DNA of 44,370 nucleotides from Phycisphaerales bacterium (GTDB lineage Bacteria; Planctomycetota; Phycisphaerae; Phycisphaerales; UBA1924), in NCBI GenBank assembly GCA_022072615.1, contig JAJVHS010000041.1, positions 1 through 44,370 on the forward strand, in the 5' to 3' direction. Positions within the stretch are counted from its first letter, which is position 1. The number at the start of each line of letters is the position of its first letter. The translations under genes and the position numbers were made by a program. Shown here in pieces: positions 36,653 to 44,370 of the stretch. The notes beneath the pieces were generated by a model that saw only the letters and a program-made list of their open reading frames with translations, ran no database searches and was not told the origin of the DNA.

Positions 36653-37390
36653 TCAGTCTTCGACGAGCACCCGCACGTTGCCGCGTTCGGCCCGGATCTC
36701 CATGGGCGCTGTTCCCGAACCGACGGACGCCTCGATGCGCTTCATCGTCACCTTGGTCACCTTGACCCGGGTGGAACTGGTCATGAGCTTCGAGTTCCCG
36801 GAAGCGTCCAAGTTGACCGCGACTTCCGAGAGCGTCGGGATGGTGACATGGACGTCGCCGGAGGCGCAGTGGATGCGCACCGGCTCGGCGATCGGACGGT
36901 TGGCGGTGACCCGGACGCCGGTCGTCGTCACGTCCTTCCCGGAGGTGTCGATCGTGATTGCCCCGCCGACGTTGGACGCGAGCACCGTGCCGCCGTTGGT
37001 CCTGATGCGCAGGCCGTCGCACGCGGGCACGCGGACCCGCAGCAGCATGGGCGGGGCGGCCGCGTCGGCCCGGTCGGCGCTCACGACCCGCAGGATGGCC
37101 CCGTGCTCGCTGCCCACGAGCTGGCTCGCAACGAAGGTGTACGGCTTGTCTCCCGGCGCGCCGTCGAGCCGGATCGCTTCCACGGTCGGCGCCTTCAGCG
37201 CGGGCTGGGCCCAGACTTCCACCGAACCGCGGACGTTCTCGACATCAACCGCGAGCACGCCCGCGTCGAGGGTCTGGCCGTTCTCGATGGTCACGTTGTC
37301 GGCCGACTTGTACGCGCAGCCGCCGGTCAACGCCACGGCCAGCACGGAAAGGACGATCGCGGGAGAGACGGCTCGGTTGAGGAAGCTCAT
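36653..37390 (-). CDS. Exported DUF4097-like beta-helical protein, possible lipoprotein
   Basis: A 245-residue protein with an N-terminal export segment (SPAIVLSVLAVALTGGCAYKS). Cys25 or thereabouts could be lipidated, but the residues before it (LTGGC) are a weak lipobox. The mature part is a run of short repetitive beta strands (VEVWAQP, LRIRTNGGTVLASNVGGAITIDTSGKDVTTTGVRV, VRIHCASGDVHVTIPTLSEVAVNLDASG, MEIRAERGNVRVLVED), the pattern of DUF4097/DUF2807 adhesin-like folds. Function is unknown. GGAG precedes the ATG 37390; the frame up to 37645 is shadow. It lies upstream of mnmG on the same strand after a 73-base gap. Confidence 0.75.
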   Translation of the reverse strand: MSFLNRAVSPAIVLSVLAVALTGGCAYKSADNVTIENGQTLDAGVLAVDVENVRGSVEVWAQPALKAPTVEAIRLDGAPGDKPYTFVASQLVGSEHGAILRVVSADRADAAAPPMLLRVRVPACDGLRIRTNGGTVLASNVGGAITIDTSGKDVTTTGVRVTANRPIAEPVRIHCASGDVHVTIPTLSEVAVNLDASGNSKLMTSSTRVKVTKVTMKRIEASVGSGTAPMEIRAERGNVRVLVED

Positions 37391-37971
37391 CGGACGCGCT
37401 CCAGAGAAAAAGCGGGATGCCAAACTATCGCCGAACATCGGACCCGTCCGGCACGGTCGCATGGTGGTGGAAATCGGTCGATGCCGGTGGTTGACATGAT
37501 CGAGTGAGCAAATCGTTTGGCGGGTGGTCACTGGGCCCGAACCTAGATCACGAATTGGTGTAGAATCTATAAAGGTTTGGCCGTCACGGGGCGGCCACGA
37601 GGATTTTTCTTCTCCGTGCGCTGCGGAAGGACGTTCGAGTTGCATGTCGCGTGCCCGCCTTCGAGCGGGCCGTGAAAGGTGCGGATCGGGCTTTGGTTCG
37701 GTGACCGGTTTTCAGGCGGATCAATCATTCCCGGGTTTCTCCCGCCGCCCGGGGCGGTCAGCAGGGCTCGTTCCGCGGGGATGTTGGAGTGGGGACAGAC
37801 GGCGTGGCTGTGCGCCGCGAAGTCCAGGAACACACCGCGAGCGGGTTTGCCGCTCGCGCGCCGGTCATCCTCATCTGCCTTTGCGCATCCGGCTCGGGAA
37901 CTCATCCGCCGCGCCCGGTCATACGAGGCCGTGACGGCGTTGTGCGCCGCCACGGGGCAAAGGCGGCGTTC
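37391..37971. other. 581-base intergenic stretch, probable long leader of rny
   Basis: No convincing gene on either strand. It holds the promoters of the divergent DUF4097-like and rny genes. A GC-rich hairpin GCCCGC-CTTCGA-GCGGGC lies near 37651-37668. Two in-frame extensions upstream of rny (from 37789) have atypical protein sequence and are rejected. Confidence 0.6.
37561..37573 (+). promoter_or_regulatory. A/T-rich -10 candidates (TAGAAT / TATAAA) upstream of rny
   Basis: TAGAAT (37561-37566) and TATAAA (37568-37573) form the only A/T-rich cluster in the intergenic stretch. No convincing -35 is seen at normal spacing. If used, the rny leader would be about 400 bases long. Confidence 0.4.
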
Positions 37972-39558
<1,587 letters not shown>

Positions 39559-39734
39559 CGCCGCCGGGCCGCCCCGGCTCGCCGCCCGTCTTCTCCCAGA
39601 TTGCCGACGCCGGCCGCGAATCTGGCCGGATTTTCCGCTCCTCCGCACTCGGCGGGAACCCGGCGCGGGGAGCGGCGAATCGACTTGACCGACCCGAAGC
39701 GGGTTGGGCAGGGGATAGCGGCAGGGAGTGAGTC

Positions 39735-40250
39735 ATGAGCAAGGTGAATGTGCTGCGGTCCGCCGTTGCGGCGGGTGTGGTCGGTCTGATCCCGTGCTCC
39801 GCGATGGCCGGCTTCGGCGGCCAGGCGATCCTGGGCCCGATCACGCTCAACAGCATCGTGAGCGGCGACCTGACCGGCAAGTCCGATGACAACGACGGCT
39901 GGTTCAGCGGCGACCACATCTTCGACCTGTGGGACGGCGGCGATGACGTGTGGCAGCTCGACTGGCCGGGCGGCGACCTGATGGTGCGGATGTCGTACGA
40001 CAACACCGCCTGCGACCCCGACCTGTTCCTCTACACGCCCGCCAATTACGACGAGTCGTCCTACGACAGCTACGCCAACACGGGCATTGACTCGGTCATC
40101 GTCGCGGGCGCCGCCGCGGGCACGTACTACGTGCTGGTCGATTCGTCCGCCGGGGCCGAGGGCGCGTACCGCCTCGAGGTGATCCCCGCTCCAGCGGCCG
40201 CGTGGGCGGCGCTGGGTGGTGTGCTCGTGATCGGCCGCCGTCGGCGGTGA
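39735..40250 (+). CDS. Small secreted protein with PEP-CTERM-like tail and PPC-like domain
   Basis: A 171-residue protein: signal peptide (AVAAGVVGLIPCSAMAG), an Asp/Gly-rich beta domain, and the tail VIPAPAAAW, hydrophobic AALGGVLVIG, RRRR. The body (GDLTGKSDDNDGWFSGD, MVRMSYDNTACDPDLFLYTP, AAAGTYYVLVDSSAGAEGAYRLEV) has the strand order of bacterial pre-peptidase C-terminal (PPC) domains, which are often Ca-binding beta sandwiches. GGGAG and GAGTGAG lie before the ATG. Function unknown. A terminator follows at 40342. Confidence 0.82.
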   Translation: MSKVNVLRSAVAAGVVGLIPCSAMAGFGGQAILGPITLNSIVSGDLTGKSDDNDGWFSGDHIFDLWDGGDDVWQLDWPGGDLMVRMSYDNTACDPDLFLYTPANYDESSYDSYANTGIDSVIVAGAAAGTYYVLVDSSAGAEGAYRLEVIPAPAAAWAALGGVLVIGRRRR

Positions 40251-40341
40251 TCACGCCGCGGGATTGATCGCGGCTCGTGACCGCGCGTGTGAACGTTGCG
40301 AACGAGCACGGCGGGTCGTCAACGGTCCACGTGTGAATGAA

Positions 40342-40370
40342 AAAGGCCCCGGCGCTGTGCCGGGGCCTTT
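40342..40370. terminator. Bidirectional intrinsic terminator between PEP-CTERM-like gene and rpsA
   Basis: AAAGGCCCCGGC, loop GCTGT, GCCGGGGCCTTT: a 12-pair perfect stem. The minus-strand side continues into TTTTTCATTC, a better U-tract for rpsA; the plus-strand side continues GCTCTTTG. It probably serves both convergent genes. Confidence 0.9.
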
Positions 40371-40394
40371 GCTCTTTGAGACCGCAACCCGAGA

Positions 40395-42155
40395 TTACTG
40401 GAAGCGGATCTTGTCGGTACCCATGGCGTCGTGGGCGCCCATGCCGCCCTTGGTCGGGACGTCGCGGCGCTTCTCGCGCGGCTCGTCCGCGCCGGAGGTG
40501 TCGCCCCACTGCGCCCGCTTGAGCGAGAGGCCGATCTTGCGGTCGGCGCGGTCGACGCGGAGGATCTTGACGTCGATCTCGTCGCCGGCCTTGACCACGT
40601 CCTGCGGGTTCTCGACCTTGTGGTCGGCCAGCTCGGAGATGTGGAGCAGGCCCTCGAGATCGCTCTCGAGCTCGACGAACACGCCGAAGTTGGTGATCTT
40701 GGTCACCACGCCGCGGACGACCATGCCCGGCTTGTAGTGCTCGGGGATCGCGGCGATCCACGGGTCCTCGGTGAGCTGCTTGACGCCCAGGCTGACGCGC
40801 TGCTTGTCGCGGTCGACGTCGAGCACGACGCACTTGACGCTGTCGCCCTTCTTGAGGATCTCGTTGGGGTGCGTGACCTTCTTGGTCCACGACATGTCGG
40901 TGATGTGCAGCAGGCCGTCGATCCCCGGCTCGATCTCGACGAACGCGCCGTAGTTGGCCAGGTTCCGCACCTTGCCCTCGATGACGGTGCCCGGGGGGTA
41001 CTTCTCGCTGACGAGCTCCCAGGGGTTGACCTCGGTCTGCTTCATGCCGAGGCTGATCTCCTGCTTGTCCTTGTTGATCTCAAGGACGACCACGTCGACC
41101 TCCTGGCCGGGGGCGACCAGCTCCGACGGGTGGTTGACGCGCCGCGTCCAGGACATCTCGGAGATGTGGACGAGGCCCTCGATGCCGTCCTCGAGCTTGA
41201 CGAATGCGCCGTAGGACATGAGGTTGACGACGGCCCCGCGGATGCGCGACCCGACCGGGTACTTCTTCTCGATCTCCTCCCACGGGGAGGCCTCGCGCTG
41301 CTTGAGGCCAAGCGCGATCTTCTCCTTCTCGCGGTCGATGTTGAGGACCTTGACCTCGATCTTCTGGTCGATCTTGAGGATCTCGCTGGGGTGGTTGATC
41401 CGGCCCCAGGACATGTCCGTGATGTGCAGGAGGCCGTCGATCCCGCCCAGGTCCACGAACGCGCCGAAGTCGGCGATGTTCTTGACCGTGCCGGTGACGA
41501 TCTCGCCTTCCTTGAGGTTGTCGAGCAGGCGCTTCTTGGCGGCGTCGCGCTCCTCCTCGATCAGCTTGCGGCGGCTGATCACGATGTTCCGCCGCTCCAG
41601 GTCGATCTTCAGGATGCTCGCGCGGATGCGTTTGCCGATGTAGTCGCCGATCTCGCCCGGGCGGCGCACGTCAACCTGCGACGCGGGCAGGAAGACCGGC
41701 ACGCCGATGTCGACGAGCAGGCCGCCCTTGATCTTCTTGGTCACCATGCCCTCGACGACGTCGCCCTCCTTGGTGGTGTCCATGATCCGCTGCCACGAGA
41801 GCATGCGGTCGGCCTTGCGCTTGGAGAGCTGGACGAGGCCTTCCTCGCCCTCCACGTCCTCGAGCAGGACGTCCACCATGTCGCCGGGCTTGATCTCCAT
41901 CCCCTCGAACTCTTCCTTGGGGATGAGGCCCTCGGACTTCAGCCCCACCTCGACGACCACGTCGTCGCCGGCGTAGCCGATGATCTTGCCCTTGATGAGC
42001 TTGCCGGGGATCAGCTCATCGATCTGCTGGCCGAGCAGCGAATCCATGTACTGGTCCTGGCCGCCCGACAGCTTCTTGCCGTAGGCCGCGTCGAGCATCT
42101 GCTGCGCTTCGGCATCGTTCACACCAAGGGATGCGATCAGGGATTCATCGATCAT
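40395..42155 (-). CDS. rpsA: 30S ribosomal protein S1
   Basis: A 586-residue protein with six S1 OB-fold RNA-binding repeats, as in full-length S1. Repeat starts, in order: KLIKGKIIGYAGDDVVVEVG, EGDVVEGMVTKKIKGGLLVDIG, EGEIVTGTVKNIADFGAFVDLG, VGSRIRGAVVNLMSYGAFVKL, PGTVIEGKVRNLANYGAFVEI and PGMVVRGVVTKITNFGVFVEL. Repeats 3-6 have the GxFV/GLLHI core; the first two are the divergent ribosome-binding type. S1 binds mRNA leaders during initiation. The C-terminal tail after repeat 6 is Gly/Lys/Asp-rich. GGAAG lies 9 bases before the ATG. Confidence 0.97.
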   Translation of the reverse strand: MIDESLIASLGVNDAEAQQMLDAAYGKKLSGGQDQYMDSLLGQQIDELIPGKLIKGKIIGYAGDDVVVEVGLKSEGLIPKEEFEGMEIKPGDMVDVLLEDVEGEEGLVQLSKRKADRMLSWQRIMDTTKEGDVVEGMVTKKIKGGLLVDIGVPVFLPASQVDVRRPGEIGDYIGKRIRASILKIDLERRNIVISRRKLIEEERDAAKKRLLDNLKEGEIVTGTVKNIADFGAFVDLGGIDGLLHITDMSWGRINHPSEILKIDQKIEVKVLNIDREKEKIALGLKQREASPWEEIEKKYPVGSRIRGAVVNLMSYGAFVKLEDGIEGLVHISEMSWTRRVNHPSELVAPGQEVDVVVLEINKDKQEISLGMKQTEVNPWELVSEKYPPGTVIEGKVRNLANYGAFVEIEPGIDGLLHITDMSWTKKVTHPNEILKKGDSVKCVVLDVDRDKQRVSLGVKQLTEDPWIAAIPEHYKPGMVVRGVVTKITNFGVFVELESDLEGLLHISELADHKVENPQDVVKAGDEIDVKILRVDRADRKIGLSLKRAQWGDTSGADEPREKRRDVPTKGGMGAHDAMGTDKIRFQ

Positions 42156-42485
42156 GTGTTCTTGCTTCCACTTCCCGCTCGCCCGGATGCCCGTGCCTGG
42201 GTCGGCGGCACGTCCGGTCGGCGGTCAAGGCTCCGGCAATCGACAGGGCGTCGCCGGGGGCCTGCCCCTCAGGGGCGGTACAGGGTTGTTGGTCAATCCG
42301 GCCCCGCAAACCGCGGAGCAAAACGGAACGGCCGACCCACCGCCACAAGCATAGGCGCCCACCCCGCCCCGAACGAGCGGTGCCTGTTCGGTGGATCCCG
42401 CTCACCGGGGGCCCAACGGCCGTGTCACGGGCTTCGCCCTGCGAGCCGCGGATAACTACCACGCCCCCCCCCTGGACACCACTTA
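42156..42485. other. 330-base intergenic region upstream of rpsA
   Basis: No gene seen. A short hairpin GCCCCT-C-AGGGGC is at 42264-42276. TATGCT on the minus strand (42348-42353) is the same -10 hexamer as for 16S and znuA; if used, rpsA would have a leader of about 185 bases. No -35 match supports it. There is also no clear terminator for the esterase gene ending at 42486. Confidence 0.4.
42348..42353 (-). promoter_or_regulatory. Possible -10 (TATGCT) of rpsA
   Basis: Single hexamer match with no recognisable -35; weak support on its own, listed because it repeats the 16S promoter hexamer upstream of another ribosome-related gene. Confidence 0.25.
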
Positions 42486-43829
42486 TCAACATCCGGCCTC
42501 GAACGCCACGACGAACGCATCGAAGTCGTCGGTATCGACGAACCCAGAGCCGTCGAAATCCGCATCATCAGTGCCCGCTTCGAAGGCGAGCACGAACGCG
42601 TCGAAGTCATCGGTGTCGACAAAGCCCGAGGCGTCGAAGTCCGCCGGGCACGGGTCGGCGGGCGGATCGACCAGGAAGCGCAGCAGGTCCGGCAACCGCA
42701 GCGCCCAGTACGTCTCGCTGTGCGTGTGGTTGGCCGCCTCGACCGACTTGAAGTCCAGATTCTCAATAAAGCCCTGCGAGAGCACCGCTGCTCGCATCGC
42801 CCGCAGGTCCTCGATGTAGTCGTCGATGCCGTTGCCGTTGGAGTCGGTCATCCCGCCCGCTTCGCGCGTGCCCATGTCCTGGTAGAACATCGCGAGCCCG
42901 TCCGGTCGGCCGGTCTGCAAGACCAGGTTGAGCATCTCCGGCTCGCGGAACCAGTACGAAGGCGATACCGCCGCCACGCGGCCGAAGGTGTTGCCGTACG
43001 CAAAGCCCGCGTACGCCGAGACGAGCCCGCCGAGCGACGACCCGCACATGAACGTGTTCGCGGGCCCGGTGCGCGTGCGGTATCGCTGATCCACGTATGG
43101 CATCAGCACATCGCGGATCGCCGCCAGGTACGCGTCCGCGCCTCCGCCGGTGCACGGCCCGCCGGATTTCGTCCACGGCGTGTACTCGTTGCAGCGGCCG
43201 GCGCCGGCGTTCTCGATCCCCACGACGATGATCGGCTCGATCTCGCCCGCGGGGATGAGCGTCTCGCACGCCTCATCGACCTTCCACTCGCCCGCGAAAC
43301 TCGTGAACTGGTCGAAGAGGTTCTGCCCGTCGTGCATGTACAGCACGGGGTATCGGGCGGTCGATTGCCCGTAGCCGGGCGGCAGGTAGACCCAGCAGCG
43401 GCGTCCCGAGAGGAACGGTGCGTGCTGGAACGATTCGACGTGCCCGGTGATGGTCGAGGGCGGCAGGTCGGCCCAGTTCGCGACGGTGAGGTTGAGCGTC
43501 TGCGCGCCGCTGGGCGTGTGCGTGCGGTTGGAGATCTCTTCGCCGCCGGGACCTTTCTCGACCCTGGCCCACGTCCCGCGCGTGAACTTGAACTGGATCT
43601 GCACGCCGTCCGTGAAATCGAGCGTGATCTCGTGCCGGCCGTCGGGCATCTTCGTCAACGCGTGCGCCGCGCTGCCGGGGTTCCATCCCTGGAAGTTGCC
43701 CGCGATGTACACGGTGTCGCCGGCGGGAGTATTGCCGGGGACGGCGACGCGGAATGTGACCGTCGCGCCGCGGGCCTGGGCGCCGAAGAGTGCGACCACG
43801 CCCAGAAGCACAAGCACGCACCGTGACAT
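42486..43829 (-). CDS. Exported esterase with CBM20-like N-terminus and dockerin-like C-terminus
   Basis: A 447-residue multidomain protein. After a signal peptide (VLVLLGVVALFGAQARG), residues about 25-120 resemble CBM20 starch-binding domains (VYIAGNFQGWNPGSAAHALTKM, IQFKFTRGTWARVEKG). Then comes an Esterase D/enterochelin-esterase-type alpha/beta-hydrolase with YMHDGQNLFDQ, Ser nucleophile in MCGSSLGGLVSAYAG and a likely catalytic His in NHTHSETYW. The last 60 residues hold two near-identical 26-residue repeats (ADFD[AG]SGFVDTDDFDAF V.AFEAG), a dockerin type I-like pair of calcium-binding loops, ending in Cys. It may act on alpha-glucan-bound or ester-modified polysaccharide. AGGGAG precedes ATG 43829. 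Confidence 0.9.
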   Translation of the reverse strand: MSRCVLVLLGVVALFGAQARGATVTFRVAVPGNTPAGDTVYIAGNFQGWNPGSAAHALTKMPDGRHEITLDFTDGVQIQFKFTRGTWARVEKGPGGEEISNRTHTPSGAQTLNLTVANWADLPPSTITGHVESFQHAPFLSGRRCWVYLPPGYGQSTARYPVLYMHDGQNLFDQFTSFAGEWKVDEACETLIPAGEIEPIIVVGIENAGAGRCNEYTPWTKSGGPCTGGGADAYLAAIRDVLMPYVDQRYRTRTGPANTFMCGSSLGGLVSAYAGFAYGNTFGRVAAVSPSYWFREPEMLNLVLQTGRPDGLAMFYQDMGTREAGGMTDSNGNGIDDYIEDLRAMRAAVLSQGFIENLDFKSVEAANHTHSETYWALRLPDLLRFLVDPPADPCPADFDASGFVDTDDFDAFVLAFEAGTDDADFDGSGFVDTDDFDAFVVAFEAGC

Positions 43830-43929
43830 TGATCGCTCCCTCTGCCCGCGCACCCCGCCCGACGCCTCGATTTCCGACGCAACGCCGCACTCCCGACGCG
43901 ACGCCGCGCACAGTCATTGTAGAGGCCGC

Positions 43930-44370
43930 TCAGCCCTGTTCGACCACGCGCTGCGCCGCCAGCCGCCCCGACGCGATCGCGCCCGCCACCGTGCTCGCTT
44001 GTCCCGAGGTGTCGCACGCCTCGCCCGCGAAGAAAAGCGTGCCGTCCACGGGCCGCGCGAGCTTCCGCCGAGCACCCGACGCCCCGACCAGCTCGTACGA
44101 GTACGCGCCTCGAGCCCACGGATCAGCCAGCCAATCGGTCACGAAGATGGATTCGAGCTGCTGCTCGATCCGCCACCGCGGGACCACGAGCGTCGACGCC
44201 GCGCTCCTGATCGCCGCATCGATCAGTCGGTTGCGCGAAAGTCCCGAGAGCTCCCGAGCCTTCGGCCCGCCCGCCCAGCCGGTGAGGATCGGCGCCCGGA
44301 TCGGTCTCGCCGTCCACCATGTCGGAAAGGCCGCGGACGGATGATGAAGGAAGCTCGCGCTGCGGAGATC
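43930..44370 (-). CDS. Flavin amine oxidase family protein, C-terminal part (5' end beyond window)
   Basis: The reading frame is open from 44370 to the stop at 43930 (146 codons); the N-terminal FAD-binding domain lies outside. The visible C-terminus is typical of the FAD-dependent amine oxidase group: WWTARPIRAPILTGWAGGPKA, then FVTDWLADPWARGAYSYE, then FFAGEACDTSGQASTVAGAIASGRLAAQRV, where GEA and the final helix contact FAD. Members oxidise amines or desaturate carotenoids; the substrate cannot be deduced. A short stretch of 100 bases separates it from the downstream esterase gene on the same strand. Confidence 0.88.
   Translation of the reverse strand, partial: DLRSASFLHHPSAAFPTWWTARPIRAPILTGWAGGPKARELSGLSRNRLIDAAIRSAASTLVVPRWRIEQQLESIFVTDWLADPWARGAYSYELVGASGARRKLARPVDGTLFFAGEACDTSGQASTVAGAIASGRLAAQRVVEQG

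Noticed and set aside
37789..37971. N-terminal extension of RNase Y to 37789
   Set aside because: The extra 61 residues lack the family's membrane-helix start and look like leader DNA translated by chance; ATG 37972 gives a canonical N-terminus.
40431..42455. Open frame of 674 codons opposite rpsA
   Set aside because: Mirror frame of the S1 repeats; it shows periodic Leu/Asp/Val patterns that reflect the S1 repeats themselves.

Overview
The window is high-GC bacterial DNA that I read as chromosome from a planctomycete of the Phycisphaerae type. The evidence is a 16S rRNA gene with divergent signature positions that stands alone instead of heading a 16S-23S-5S operon; three secreted proteins ending in a Pro-x-Pro / transmembrane / poly-Arg sorting tail; a pseudopilin-like protein with an [14 protein letters not shown]-terminus; Tat-exported enzymes; and a C-terminal dockerin-like EF-hand pair. 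The assignment is inference from these traits; no database was searched.

Layout. 1-2308: four minus-strand genes (SH3-like exported protein cut by the window edge, YdcZ-type transporter, DinB-like protein, disordered hydrophilic protein). 2425-9777: family 2 glycosyltransferase, PEP-CTERM-like protein, DEAD-box helicase, TauE/SafE exporter coupled to a DUF1634 partner and preceded by an 18-unit heptamer array, Tat-exported PLP enzyme, ComF-like phosphoribosyltransferase. 9908-12085: an isolated 16S transcription unit with promoter, boxA-like site, structured leader, hairpin-rich trailer and terminator. 12348-17957: small conserved-looking protein, YifB, a second PEP-CTERM-like protein, MurJ, SDR. 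17952-21324: exported S1/P1-type nuclease and DPP4-type peptidase in one operon. 21486-26206: GNAT, pseudopilin, zinc-ribbon membrane protein, ZnuA with a palindromic operator, glycerate kinase. 26208-37390: CHASE4/CHASE hybrid histidine kinase, GyrB, sugar-phosphate isomerase-like Tat protein, serine beta-lactamase-fold hydrolase, MnmG, DUF4097-like protein. 37972-44370: RNase Y, a third PEP-CTERM-like protein, ribosomal protein S1, CBM20-esterase-dockerin protein, and the C-terminus of a flavin amine oxidase.

Most of this is housekeeping DNA (gyrB, mnmG, rny, rpsA, murJ, yifB, 16S) mixed with envelope and secreted enzymes. I see no phage, transposon, CRISPR, toxin-antitoxin or defence island and no tRNA gene. 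The strongest unlisted signal is a promoter/start-codon architecture: several genes without a Shine-Dalgarno sequence have a TA-N3-T hexamer (one has TTATCT) 5-7 bases before the start codon, which suggests leaderless mRNAs. Other points for a second look are a compensated base-pair change in the 16S 530-loop pseudoknot, a near-perfect 26-bp palindrome over the znuA promoter, and the heptamer array directly in front of the TauE start.
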